Shown piece by piece: positions 1-11,991 of a stretch of 64,000 nucleotides of DNA; position 1 is the stretch's first letter, and the number at the start of each line of letters is the position of its first letter. Made by a program: the position numbers and the translations under genes. This DNA comes from Manis javanica (taxonomy: Eukaryota; Chordata; Mammalia; Pholidota; Manidae), in NCBI RefSeq assembly GCF_040802235.1, contig NC_133158.1:43156001-43220000 (forward strand). Reading direction: 5' to 3'. Below the pieces are notes generated by a model, which made no database searches, was not told where the DNA came from, and saw only the letters and a list, made by a program, of their open reading frames with translations.

Positions 1-702
1 ATCTGAGTTCATCTGAAGGACTTGCTGCAAACATGGAAACTGGATGGAGACCAGGGGGAGATGCTATTTTCCCAGTGCTGCTTGGATGGGGGGTCTCATC
101 CATTCCTTGAGGACATGCTGAGGCCCTGAGCTCACTTTGAGGGGGAGTCATATAGCTTCTTAAAACCAGAGTGCTGAACGCTACTTCATTTTTGCCAAGA
201 ATAAATTCTCTGTGTCCTGCCTTTTCTGGGCATTTGTGAATTCTTTGCTCTTTCTGACTGTGGGTCCCTCTGAGACATTTGGAGCTGACCAACATCAAAA
301 CTAAAACACAGAATTAACTTCTCCGTCTTGAGCATCATGGGGCCAAAGGTTGTCTTACTGCTGCCAGATCATGAATTATTCCCATTAAGAGACCAGTTCG
401 GGTACAAGCATTTAACACATTACCTTAATGGATATACATACATCTTTTTTTAAATGATGAAATACTCCACACATAAAACAGAACATGTCTGATGCAAAAA
501 GGAGGTAGAAAGAAGAAGCAAAATGAACACCTGTGTGGTCCCTATCCAGGGTAAGAAACACATTGTCACCAGTGCCATTCTCTCCAGCCCCCCAGTTTGT
601 GCCCCTCTGCCCACTGCACCCCATGAGGGGAAACCACAATACTGAATTTTGTGTTTATTCATGTCTTTCTCTTTTTCAGTTTTACTGTATCTGAAAATAA
701 TA

Positions 703-865
703 CAGGTGACCCTTGCACAACTCAGGTCCACTTAAGTGCAGATTTTTTTTAATATACTGGAAATTTTTTTAAGATTTGCAAAAATTTGAAAAAAAAATTT
801 TTCCCTAGCTTACTTTATTGTAAGAATACAGTATTTAATATGTATAACTACAACATATGCGTTAA
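703..865 (+). repeat. DNA transposon fragment (ends TGACCCTTG...)
   Basis: The segment begins with a TGACCCTTGCACAACTCAGG-type end. It continues with the gcagatttttttt and ttactttattgtaagaatacagta motifs shared with the copy near 21070-21370. From memory this is a mammal-wide nonautonomous element whose two ends are inverted copies of one another. I cannot assign the family name with certainty. The right part is missing and runs into L1-like sequence. Confidence 0.4.
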
Positions 866-867
866 GG

Positions 868-1320
868 TGTACAGTTCAGTGGTCTTAGACACATACGCTT
901 TGTCACGCAGCCACCCCTACCAGCCATCTCTGGGATTTTCTATCTTCCCTGGCTGAAACTGTCCCCAGTAAACAGGAACTCCCCATTCTCCTAGGCCCAG
1001 GCTCCCAGCGTTTGGGTTTCTATCTGTATGAATTCGACTGCTCTGGGGACCTCCTGTAAATGGACTCACATAGCATTTATCCTTTGGTGTTCGGCTTGCT
1101 TTACTCAACATCATGTCCTCAGCGTTCATCCACGTTGGCAGTACCCACTTGGTTGTCATTGGTGTTAACATGTGTTACAATTTTGGTTGTAGTTGTACTA
1201 AACCTATATGTCAATTTGAGGAGGCATCTGACATCCTTATAATATTACATCCTCTATGGATTAATTGTGTATCTCTCCATTTATTTAGTCATTAATACCT
1301 TTTGATAAAGTCTTACAACT
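868..1320 (-). repeat. Old L1 3'-end fragment, antisense
   Basis: On the + strand the text reads as the complement of an old L1 3' region. It has 'gtacagttcagtggt', 'actcaacatcatgtcctca' and 'tcatccacgttgg' in the expected order. The same module recurs at 25130-25640, 48515-50150, 53790-54560 and 56360-56790. Subfamily and borders need a RepeatMasker run. Confidence 0.5.
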
Positions 1321-1779
1321 TTCTCCATAAGAGTTTTCACATATTTTGGTATATTTATTCAAGGCAACTAATTTTTGTTCCCAGGTAAATGATATGCTTT
1401 TGTAGCTCTTTTCCAACTTTTTATGATGACAATTTCAAAGATACAGAGAATATGAAAGATTAGAATGATACACAGACACATCCTACTCCTAGACCCAACA
1501 ATTACTAACATTTTCCTATAATGTGGCTTTTTTTGGAATCAATTATTTGAAATTAAATCGTGGATTTTGGCACCTCATGCCTAAATGTTTCCACATTAGT
1601 CTTTCTAAGAATGATGTTCTCCTACAATACCACACTGCTGCTAACATGGTAATTGATACATTAACAAATTGTAATTTCCAATGGTTAGTTGTGGTGTGGA
1701 AGAATGCAAATAATTTTTGTGTATTTGTCTGGTATCTATATCAAATATAGATAGATACATTTTCTTAATACTTTTAGTG

Positions 1780-3520
1780 TTTTTTCTCTTGCTTCTTTGA
1801 GGCTTTGTAGATAAACAGTCATATCATCTTCAAATAGTGGCAGACTTATTTCCTCCTTTGTAACTCTCATTAGTTTAATTTATTTTTTCCCATCTACTGC
1901 CCCAGCTAAAAGGTTCAGTACAGTGTCGAGGAGGACCGGGGCCAGCAGTAAACCTTTCCATTTCACCATTAAGGATGATATGCTTGGAGATTTATACAGA
2001 TACCCTTTATCAGGTAAGAAAATTCCCATTTATTTCATTTTGCAAAGGGCTTTCATTATGGATGATTGTTGAATTCCATTGAATGCTCTTTTGAAATATA
2101 TTACAATGGTTTTATGGTTTTCCTTTTTAAACATGTTACTGTGTTGAACTATACTGATAGCTTTTTTAGTGTCAAAGCAATATTACATTGCTAGGATAAC
2201 CCAAATTGGTCAGGATCTTTTTAGCACATTGTGGATTCCTTTTGTTAATAATTGTTTAGTATTTTTACATTTATATTCCTGATCAATTGGGTAATTGTCC
2301 TTGAACTATCTTTGATGGTTTAGGCATTGATAAGCTGGAGAGTATTTTTGGTATTTCCATTCCTTGGAACAATTTTTGAAACTGGAATAATACGTTTCTT
2401 AAATGTTTCTAAGAATTATCCTGGAAAACCATTGGGCCAATTATTTGGTGTTGGCATCTATATATGCCCATTCATGAAGTCTCCTCACAGGGGTGTTCAA
2501 TTCTTCTGCAGTTTTACTGATCTTTGTTTGTTTGTTTGCTTGACCTCTCATGACTAAGAGAGATGATGGTGGATTTGTAAAGATCTTCTCATAGTTCTGT
2601 ACATGTTTCCTTTATACATTTTTGGAGATTATGTTGTTAGGTATCTGCACGCTAACATGTGTTACATTTTCCAAGTGATTTGTTTTATTGTTATAAAGCA
2701 ACTCCTTATTCTCAATAAAGCCTTCTATTCTAAAGTCTATTTTGTCTTTTTCAAACTGGCTTTCTTTTACATGTGTCCATTCTACATGTCTCATAAATGC
2801 ATAGCATATGGCTGACTTAAAAGTTAGGCAATCTGATAATCTATGTATATTTAAAAAAATCTATTCATATAAATTGGACAGTTTAGAGCATTTACATGTA
2901 CTATGATTCCCAATGCATTTGTATTTATTTCTACACTTACGTTTTGTGCTATTTGCCGTGTTTCTTTTTCTTCTGGGTTTAATTCTACTCCTCTTCCTTC
3001 TTCTTTGCTTTGTTTGGTTTCATTAAATTTTTTCCCCTTTATCCCATTTTTTTCTTCTTTGGGTATATCAAGGTATGCTCTATTTTTATTCTTTTGGAAT
3101 TATCCTTTGAACTAGAACACTCAATAAAATCCATAGTTAATCAGTACGTTTACTCTCGTCCAGAAGAACACAATCACTAAGATACTTTAGTGTTGTCCAC
3201 CCACTGGGGTTTCCTTGCTATTATTTTCCAGGTTCTCATTTTGCTTTTTGTTGCTATTGCTTCTTTACCTTTATAAATTAAACCTTATCAGTGATGTTGT
3301 TTTATGCTGTCAATTCGTTCAGATTTACCCACATTTTTACCATTTCTCTGGCTCCCCATTTCCTCTTGTATGTAAGACTCTCCTTCTGGGATTATTTTTC
3401 TTTCTCCCAAACTACATCTTTTTCAAGTTTGCTCCTTGTGGTGCACACTGCCTTGATTTGTCAGGAAATGTCTTTTTCTTCTTAATGGAGGATCTTTTTA
3501 TAGGATATAAAATTCCATGT
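1780..3520 (-). repeat. Degenerate L1 ORF2 remnant, antisense
   Basis: The + strand reads like the complement of L1 ORF2. The run from 'ccatttcaccattaaggat' (about 1960) through the 'gttgaattccattgaatgc' region to 'gggccaattatttggtgttgg' (about 2440) matches the usual order of antisense L1 landmarks. Both strands have frequent stops, so it is a dead copy. The left and right limits are approximate. Confidence 0.5.
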
Positions 3521-4199
3521 TGACAGCCACTCTTCCCCACATTGCACCTTCTATTTGGGGGCAAAGTCTTTAGTTTCAGGATGTTTTTCATACCTTCTCT
3601 TTAGGGTTCTGCAACTTCACTATACTCTGTGTAACTATGGATTCCTCTTGTTTTCTGCTTGGGATTTGAGCTTCAATAATCTAAGGATTCAAGGCTTTTT
3701 ATCAGTTTTGGATATTTTTGCAATCATTATTACTTCTACATTGTTCTCTCTGTTACCAGGTATTGGAGGTCTAATCAGACATATTTTACGTCTTTTTACT
3801 TTATTCTCCATACCATTTAGCTTCTTTTACATGTATTTAAAAAAATTCCTTTGTCCCTCCGTATGAATTTTGGATAATTTCTTTAGGTCTGTAGTCCATA
3901 TCAATGATTCCTTCTTCAGCTACTGAAGATTTACATTTTTTGTTTGTTTGTTTCTACAAGCTCTCTTTAGTATTTTCTCCTTAACTCCACTAGGTAATTT
4001 TAAATAATTCTTGCTTCTTATTCATTTTAGGTTCTTTTTTATTTTTTAAACATAGTAATCATACTTATTTTCTCATCTGTGTCCAATAATGCCAATGTCT
4101 ATGATTTGATTCTATTGCTTGCTCTTATTTTAGTTGTTTTTAATTAAATTAAAGCTCATTTTAAATTTGTGTGGGAATTTTCCTGGGTTGAGGGGTATA

Positions 4200-4481
4200 T
4201 TGGTCTGGGTTCTCCAGAGGAAACACAACCAATAGAATATATTTGTGTGTGTGCACATGTATGCAAGTGTGTGTATTTATTTATTATAAGAATTGACTCA
4301 TGTGATTATGGGAGCCAAAAATTCCCACCATCTGCCCTATGCATGCTGGACAAGCAGGAGAGCCAGTGGTACAGTTTAATTTGAGTTCAAAGGTCTGAGA
4401 ACCAGGAACACTGATACAGGAAGTCAGGAGAAGAGCTGTCTGGGCTCCCCTTAGCCCAGGAGAGTTGACACATAAAATTAA
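4200..4481 (+). repeat. Interspersed repeat starting 'ctgggttctccagaggaaac'
   Basis: The block starts with 'ctgggttctccagaggaaac', contains 'cacaaccaatagaatat' and a TG-rich stretch, and ends with 'gttgacacataaaattaac'. This start and end pair is familiar from a common mammalian interspersed repeat. I do not recall its formal name. There is no open reading frame of note. Confidence 0.4.
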
Positions 4482-6199
4482 CCTCACAAGCAGCATGCCA
4501 CTGGAGCACTTGGCCATGTGCCAAGGACATTGCCAATCTAGGACCACTTTAGATCAAATTCTTGGCTTGAGGTTTTTCTGACTATAAAAATAGTGAGAAT
4601 TTGGGTTCAAAAGCTAAATTCTCATCTGAGGGCTTGCTTGTAGTTATACATTCTCTGGAGAGCATTACTTCTTGTGCATTGGGGGCTAAGACCAAACTAT
4701 AAACAAGTTTATTGATCATCACTTCCAGTGGGTTGGTTATCAGGTTTTTTATTTAAAATCATCCTTTTCTGAGGGTGGAGCTTTTCGGGTATTGACTCAC
4801 TGTGGTGGTGTCCCAGCCAAACGCCTACCTTGCTGAGGTCCCTGACTTTAGTTGTCATTTGTCCCCAGCCCCTGCTGATGAAACTGTACAACTAGAGATG
4901 GCTAGATGACTTTGGGATTTCTTCTTTCCTTCCCTGGATATATGCTTCCACTGCATTTCTGTGTCTGAGGGTTTCTCAAGTTTTCTGGCAAATTAAGCTG
5001 TAATTTTAAAGTTTATTAATATATATTCTATCCAGATTTTAAGGCTTTATTTAGTGACAGCATTATTTCAGGATATCTAGTCTGCTATATGATTATGAAC
5101 AGAACTCTAATGCTTATTTTTTAACTTATAATAATACAGTTTTGCTTTTATTACATCACAGATACTCCCCTTGGTAAACAATTCTGATTTTCTACTTGCA
5201 CTGAAGAAAGAAGTGGCAAAGGGGGGCTTAACTCCAGAGCTTGCTTGTTTGATCCAGAGGTTGAGTGGTGCCATAGAATTGGGGTCCTTGGCATCGCTAT
5301 GCTGTGCTTTTTCATGGAGCTATTTTTATCCAGGTACTAGCTCCTTAGAGATGGAGAGATGGCGATCAGCAATTCCTGTGGCTACTTGCTTCTTCCTCCT
5401 CCAAGCCCAGGAAGAGGGTCTCTGCAAGTTCCCTTAGAAGGGTGGGAAAACATCTTCCCTCCCTCAAACCCCAGGACACCTCTCTTCTGTGTCTCACGTG
5501 GCTGGGTTGTGCTCATCCCCTGTAACTCTGGGGGGAAAATCTGTTCCCAGCCTGGGGCAAATAACCTTTGAAGCTGAAATTGGTCAAAGGGAGAAATAAA
5601 GTGGGAGAAACCCATTTGTTGCTTACAAGCAGTCATCTACTTATGCTCGCCTGTGTCTCTCTCAACCTGGCTGCAAAAGGACCCTACCAACTTTCCCAGG
5701 TCCAAATATGCCTCCCCTTCCCAATTCCTTGTAATAGCCTATTGATATGGAGATGCACTAAAGCCAGGTGAGAGATTCTGGAAATACTGCAATTTTACCC
5801 ACATCCCCAAAGCAGAAATTCTGGCAAAAATGGGATTAAGCTGCTGAGCCAGAGACTGGCTGCATGCCCCCCAGCCAGTACTGGGGTGGAGTCGGCTCCC
5901 TGAGCTGGTGAGCTGCTCCTGTGAAGTGTATATACACTAACAAAAATTCCGCAAAGTTGTCAAGAGACGGGAAATGGATGTTGACCGATCTGCCACAAGA
6001 GGGCTGAATGTAGAGATGTGCATACCTGGTGTCAGGTGCACATTAGGGGTGTGGGAGAGCAGGGGTGTCATTTCTAGAGGGCTCCAAACACACTATTCAA
6101 AACAGAGGCAAGTGAGTGACTCCCTGAAGAAGAGTCCGCCTGACCTGCGTGCTGCAGCCGGCCCTGGAGGGCCTTCTACCCAGGACACCCTGGACATGG

Positions 6200-8700
6200 G
6201 TAAAGTGTGAGAGCACGCGGGACCGGGCAGATTCACGATGGTTCCCCCTGTGGATCTAAGGGAGGGATCCAAAGGAGAGGGTGGGCGGGAAGAATTTAGG
6301 AGGAAAGAGCCCTGTCCAGGAAGGGGCGCTGCGCCAAGGCCGCACGTGATTGGGAATGAATTAGGTTTCCCCCAACTCCCGCCACTCCCCCTTACACCTT
6401 ACTCTAAGCAATCCAGGGTACTTTGTGCGCTGTAAACTCTCACGGGTGGGGGTGCGAAGCTGAAGGTCTGGGTAAGTGGCGGGGAGAGCAAGCCGTGCTT
6501 TCTGGACTGAGGCTTAGGTCACCCGCGTCCCTGCCTTTGGTGGGCGGGAAGACCTCGCTCCGCTCTTGGGCGCGTTTAGAGAGAGGAGCGGGACTTGGGA
6601 CCTGAAGGTAGAGAAAGGTGGACTGTGGGGGGTGCAGGGCGCGTGGCGGGGGCCAGGGGTCCGCGGGGGCCGACTCCTGGGTGGGCGCCTAGGGCACAGA
6701 GGCCACGCGGGGCTGTGGGCACCAGCCCGTGCGGGCCACCTCCAGGAGCTCTGGCAGCCACAGCTCCAGCGCTCCCCAGAATCCCCTGCCTTGATCCAAA
6801 CTCGAGTCCTCTGGCTGCGAAGAGCCTTCGACTGGCGCGGTCCAGGGCCGCAGGGAGGGAGATGCGCTCCTCCCAGCCGTCAAGTGGGTGCCGCGCTTCC
6901 TCGGTGCAAACTCCTCCCGCCCCTCCCAACCTGAACAGCTCCGCCCGGTCTCCTCCCCCCGCCCGGGGTGACCCGGCCCCGCGCTCGGGGGTGTCGCCCT
7001 GGGCACCTGGACACCGCCTCCCGGGATTAAAGCGGGAGCCTGGGAGGGCTGGGGATTCCGGCGCCGGGCAGAGGAAGACGCGAGCAAGGTAGGAGGCGGA
7101 GGCGGAAGGGCTAGGGGCGGGGGGACCCCGGGCCCCAGAGCGCCGCAGGTGAGCGGCCCGCACCGCCGGAACTCCGGGCGGGGCCGGTGGCCCGAGGAGG
7201 GACCTGATCGCTCCCCGCGCTGGGCGGGGTGGCAGGAGGTGAGGCCAGGTGCGAGCAGCGCGAGCGCGACAGGTGCGTGCGGGGCTGAGCCCGGCCGAGC
7301 GTCCTCCGTGGGGCTGGTGGGTGCTGCGCGCCTGGGACCCCTTGGCCGTGGCACGGTGGGCAGGTTGCTCCGCGAGTCCCCGGGCCATGCGTCGGAGAGG
7401 ACGGTGTCTGGGGTCGTTCCGGTGGGTGCTCTCGGCCGGAGCCCGCTCCTGGCCCACCTGCCCTCCGAGGCCCGAACTGGAGGCCGGGGTGCACCTCTTC
7501 CTACTGGGGACGAGGAGGAGGGAGGGTTGTCGGTCTCTTTCTTTGTTTCGTGAAACTCTCTGCAGCTTCGGAGTGTTACCCGAACTTCTGCTCCTTGGTT
7601 CCCTCCTGAGGTGGGGAGAAACTGGAAACTCGCTGAGATGCCGGGGGCGATACGGCCGGCGCAGCGGGGGTGGCGGGGCCGGGCTCCCGGAGGACCCCCG
7701 GCGACACGCGAACGGCTCGGTAGCCCCGGGGAGGGACTGCCGCGCGCGGGCCCCGGCGGAAGCCAGCATGGACACCGCGCACCCGCAGGAATGCCCGCCC
7801 GACGGGCGGTCCGCGTCTGGGTAGAGGGACGGGCGCCTAGGCGCTTGGACACGGCCTCAGGCCACGGCCCGGCGGCCGGGAGCGCCGGCGTGGCAGTGGG
7901 CATCGGCCCGCGGCCCCATGGGCTCCGCGGAAGGGCTGCCTTACAGCCCCAGAGCTCTCGCGTCCTTTCCCAGAGCGCCCGGCTCGGGACCCCGCTGGCG
8001 CTGGCCCAGGGGCGGCATTCGAGTGCCCCGAGCCCGTGTGGCAGAGACGCCTCCCCGGGGTGGGGGTGAGCAGCCCTGGGGCCTGGGATCCCGGATCGCG
8101 TTTCGAACGCACACGGCGATGTGCCTGGCCGGGAGGAGTCCTGGCGGCTCATTTTGGGGGTAAGGATGGCAAGGCGGCCCGAGGTCTGCCAGATGGGCAG
8201 GGGTCACCAGGGCTGGGGGCTGCACACTCTCAGTTCCGAAGGCACGGAGTCCTGGGGCTACGACAGACCCTTGCGTTCCTGGCGCTCTCAGCTGGAGAGA
8301 GAGGCCACATCGTGGAAAATTACAAGGGCTGCGAAGCGGAGTTCCTGGGTGTTTAGAAAACCTAAAGTGAGGGGAGGGTTGTTGACTTAACGCCGGAGGT
8401 CGCGGAAGGTTCTCCAGGAAGTGAGGAAGAAGCCAACTTCCCCTGGAGGAGAGCGCTGGCTGGGGGTGCAGGCCGAGCCTACCGGGGCCAAAGGGAACCA
8501 GGAGGCGCCGCCCTGCTGCCCAGGGAGGCGAGGGGGCCTGGTGCGCCAGGCGACGCGGGAGTCCCCGGGAAGGCCCTGCGGAGTGCTCCCCGCTCCGCGG
8601 CCTCACCGGAGGTGGGTGCTGCCTCCGTGCTCCGACCCCAGCGGAGCTTGCTGATAACTGGCCGGAGAGGGTCAGAGTGAAAGGTGCAGGACTGGCCCGC
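6200..8700 (+). promoter_or_regulatory. TMPRSS2: CpG island promoter of TMPRSS2
   Basis: About 2.5 kb is strongly GC- and CpG-rich, in contrast to the AT-rich flanks. It contains GC boxes, such as the 'ggggcgggg' run around 7114 and 'ccccgcccggggtgacccgg' near 6957. The inferred start of transcription is near 7075, by resemblance to the human first exon. No canonical TATA box is seen at -30; an ATTAAAG lies about 45-50 bases upstream. The island continues about 1.5 kb into intron 1, and its density peaks around exon 1. Known androgen-responsive control of human TMPRSS2 acts from elements farther upstream, which would fall outside this window. Confidence 0.75.
7075..7148 (+). other. TMPRSS2: TMPRSS2 exon 1 (5'UTR)
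   Basis: This is a noncoding first exon. A 'gcgagcaagg...aggaggcggaggcgg' stretch followed by 'agcgccgcag' resembles the human TMPRSS2 leader exon, and it ends at a GTGAGC donor at 7149. The start is an estimate without transcript data. In the frame that would join exon 2 there is a TAG at 7112 and no ATG after it, so this exon cannot add N-terminal residues. Confidence 0.6.
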
Positions 8701-8994
8701 ACACACTCAGCCCGGAGTTTGGCACGTCCCATGGGTGGTGACTTATGCCTGGAGGCTAGTCATTCAACACCGCGCTCTGTTTTCTTAAAATACCAACTGG
8801 TGAGGGGCACGGCCTTTGCTCTGGTCTGGACATTTGTTTGGTCCCCAGCAACTTCCCTCTGATTGACACCCCCAAGGTCGGCCCTCCTCTGAGAAGGTCT
8901 CAGTGGAGGAGCCTCTTGCGGGGCCCTGGAACCTGCTGGAGCCCCTCCCCTCCCCCTCACCATGACTGTCCCAGTAAGTCTGGACACCCTGCTA

Positions 8995-9180
8995 TTATAA
9001 TAACAGCAAATGTGGATGTGGAACTTTCTTCCGTCTGTGTGTCACTGCAAGCCTCACGGCACATCTAACTCTGTTGTGAGGAAACTGAGGTGAGAGAGCT
9101 GAGATAACGCCCTCAAGGCTCAGTGACCTACAGGAAGAACTGGGTTTGAAGGCAGGCCCTGTGGCTCCTGGCTTCTGGCT
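8995..9180 (+). repeat. MIR-like SINE fragment
   Basis: The stretch includes 'gaggaaactgaggtgagaga' followed by 'ctcagtgacct', the usual core of a MIR element. It is diverged and truncated. Confidence 0.45.
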
Positions 9181-11399
9181 CTGTGGGGCTTTGGCACATG
9201 GAGGCAGTTCCCTTCCCTTCCTCCCGGTCTCCTGCAGGAAGCTGGAATGTTATTGGAACCAGTGGAGAGGAGGGGAGAGGGAACCCTCACAGAAAGGGGC
9301 TCGCTTTGGTGCCAGGCTGCTTCCCTCTAACCTGACCGTGGAGCACCTGCTGGCAGCCCCACCTAGGCTCTGTGCTGCTCCCTTCAATGTGACCTGGGCA
9401 GGAGGACCTGGGACTCCTCCAATGCCAGGAGAGCTGACCTCCCTGGGTAATGGGAAATCAAGGGACAAGATGACGCTGGTGAAAATGTCCTGTGGACAGT
9501 GAAACCTAGACACATGCAGGACATTATGCCAGCAACCACTGCCATCACACAAGCACGCTGCCCCTACTCCGGGCCCAGCATGATGGGGGTGCTGGGTCTA
9601 CAAGGAAGTGTGAACCAGGAGTTCAGGCCAGTGGTCCTCCTTTCTGCCTAACCAGTGGCAAGGTCCCAGGAGAGCTTTGTAATAATACGGGGCCATTGCT
9701 CTAGTGCTATTTGAATTGCTGTTCCAGACTCTGGGAGTAGGGCTCAGGAATCTGTTTTGCTAAACCCTCCAGAAAATTCCTGATTTGGGAACCAGGGATC
9801 AGGTCTAAACCATGGGTGTGGAAGCAGAAAGGAAAGGCGACTGGATCAGTTTAGCAGCAGCTGGTTGGTCTTGGTTACCCAAGGACTGGAAGCTGGGCCC
9901 ACTGTTGGGGAGATGGAGGAAGGGTCCGGAGGGAATTCACGGCCCCTTGGGCTTTCCCATCTCTGCTTGCAGCCACTGCTTGAGATCTCCTGGGTGGTCC
10001 TGCTTCCCCAAAATTGCTGAGCTTTTGCTGCTCTTCCCTCCTTACTTTCCAGAGCGCCTGCCAGGGACCCCTTGACTTTGGGTCTGCCCAAGGACAGGTA
10101 GGGTGGCATCTGGGGATGGGGTGCAAAGGCATCACATACCTAAGTGCTGAGCTCTGCATTGAGCCTGGGGAGTTCCTTCAGCTTGGTGTTGGGGAGCCCT
10201 GAAGGCATCTCAGGGGGCACTGGCCTGCGAGCCCCAGGTGGTCGTGGCCTGGGGGTGGAGAACTCATGGTGCCCCCTGTGCCATTGGCCATCCTGGCCCC
10301 AAGACCACATGGAACCTCAGGGAGTAGCAAAGGGCTCAGTGGATCACAAGGGCAGTTCTGGGGGACAGCCTCGAGGTGGAACTTGAGAGCAGGAAGGAAG
10401 AAGAGCCCCCACCTGGGACCTGGTTTGTCCCCACCTCGACAGTGGTCAGGTGGAAATGTCACAGTCAGCCTAGTGGCAACACTGGGGGAGGCAGACACTG
10501 AATCTCTTATGGGCATGTGGGCAGTTACTTGGATTGTAAACAGCGTGGACTTTGAGGAGGGAATGTGGCTGAAAGACGTGCCTTTTGCCCTGATTAGAGG
10601 TGAGCCAGGGGGAGGAGGGGCTGGCATAGTGAACTCCGGCATTTGTCTGGAGTTAGGCATCAGTGTGGGGGGTGTGCAGGCAGGAAGGTGGTAAGACAGC
10701 TTGATATGTTTGAAGGGCTCCACATGTGTGTGTGTGTGACTGGTGGTGGAAGTCTGGAGGTTCATGCAAGGGCAGACTAGCCGGAATTGGGGATTCAAGC
10801 ATGGCTGGGAAGAGAGACCACAGCTGTCAAAGAGATGCTGGTTAGAGAAAATTTCTAAGTGAGAGCTGAATTGGAAGATGAATCCAGGCCATGAGGTTGC
10901 TTGATTGCATGTGTCCTGAGACCCAGTGTCAGATTCCCTGTAAGGACTTTGCGTTCTGGGCCTGCCCGGTGATGCCGTGCCTGACCTCGTTCCAGCCCTG
11001 GATCTGAATTTAGGGGCATGTGGAGCCTTTGTTTTCTAAGAATGTTGGGTTTGCAGTTCATTCTTCCAGTTTCTGACCACAGAGAATGAAAGATCATCAT
11101 GTCTGGCCTCCCAGCTAAAGCCCAATTCCTTTCAAGAATATGATGGAGAAACCCGCTTCCAGTATTGGGTCACACTCTTGAGGAACTCTTGTTCTTTCCA
11201 AGGAAACCCAGTCAATATTTAAACTTTCTCACTGTCGGAAACTTGCTTTCCCTGGGTTGAGTTAAACCTGCCTTTCTGATGTTTCTGACCATTTTGATTC
11301 TGGTTTTGTCCTTCGGATTTATACAGAATAAACTGCCTCCCTTTTCCATGTAATAGCCCCTTACCTAGTGCAAGGTGAATTTTAGCTGCTGTCATTACA

Positions 11400-11530
11400 T
11401 TATTAGTGAGGGCTTCTCACGGATGGGGCACTGCTAGGAAATGTACACACTTAATCCTTGCAACAACCTTATTTATTTGTTATTATCCCCATTTCACAGC
11501 TTGGGCGAGTTCTTCAAACATTAGCCAGTT
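11400..11530 (+). repeat. MIR-like SINE fragment
   Basis: 'acttaatccttgcaacaacc' followed by 'attatccccatttcacag' is the characteristic MIR middle segment. It is diverged and lies in TMPRSS2 intron 1. Confidence 0.5.
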
Positions 11531-11686
11531 AAACCTTTATAAAGTTTCTGACCCCCACCCTAATCCCAGCTGCTGGAGGGACTCTGCCACCTGTCACCAT
11601 AGGCATGCTGTCAGTTTTGTGCCCTGAGAGTTCACCCTCCCCCTCAGCCTGGATGCTGGTTTTGTGTAGATGCAAAGACCTTCCAG

Positions 11687-11708
11687 CTCTCTCTCTCTCT
11701 CTCTCTCT
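11687..11708. repeat. (CT)11 microsatellite
   Basis: Eleven uninterrupted CT dinucleotides, about 220 bases before a longer TC array of the same type in intron 1. Confidence 0.9.
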
Positions 11709-11922
11709 TAAATTTCATCTTACTCATTTGGCCTTTGGAACTCAAAGAGTATTGGAACACCTTCTTTGTATGGCACAAAGCTAGATTTAAAAAAAAAAGG
11801 AGCAGACCCAGTTCCTGCCCTAAAAAGTCTGTCACCTCACCGGGACAATGAGGCATTCATAGGGAAAGAGGCTTGGGTGATGCAGCTGATGCAGCATCCC
11901 TCTCTGCAGGTGAGCTCTGTTC

Positions 11923-11926
<4 letters not shown>

Positions 11927-11988
<62 letters not shown>
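11927..11988. repeat. (TC)31 microsatellite
   Basis: Thirty-one uninterrupted TC dinucleotides (62 bases) in TMPRSS2 intron 1, ending directly at 'gtgcgggcgccgctgcatgg'. The length and purity suggest a recently expanded and probably polymorphic locus. The count is read directly from the sequence, but slippage in the assembly could change it. Confidence 0.95.

Positions 11989-11991
<3 letters not shown>

Larger units (their letters stand above)
1..7074. other. Intergenic region upstream of TMPRSS2
   Basis: No exon or conserved coding segment was recognised here. The first 4.5 kb is AT-rich and built largely of old repeats, listed separately. Positions 1-300 carry an AATAAA and resemble an LTR end, but I cannot name it. 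Positions 3520-4170 are T-rich and LINE-like without a clear match. Positions 4490-6200 show nothing I can identify. From about 6200 the base composition turns GC- and CpG-rich on approach to the promoter. All open frames here are short and without recognisable domains. Confidence 0.6.

Noticed and set aside
6576-8152. Long antisense open frames of 399 and 487 codons over the TMPRSS2 promoter
   Set aside because: They lie in a CpG island where stop codons are rare. The translations are low-complexity Arg/Pro/Gly/Ala without any domain, overlap in several frames, and have no splice or conservation support.
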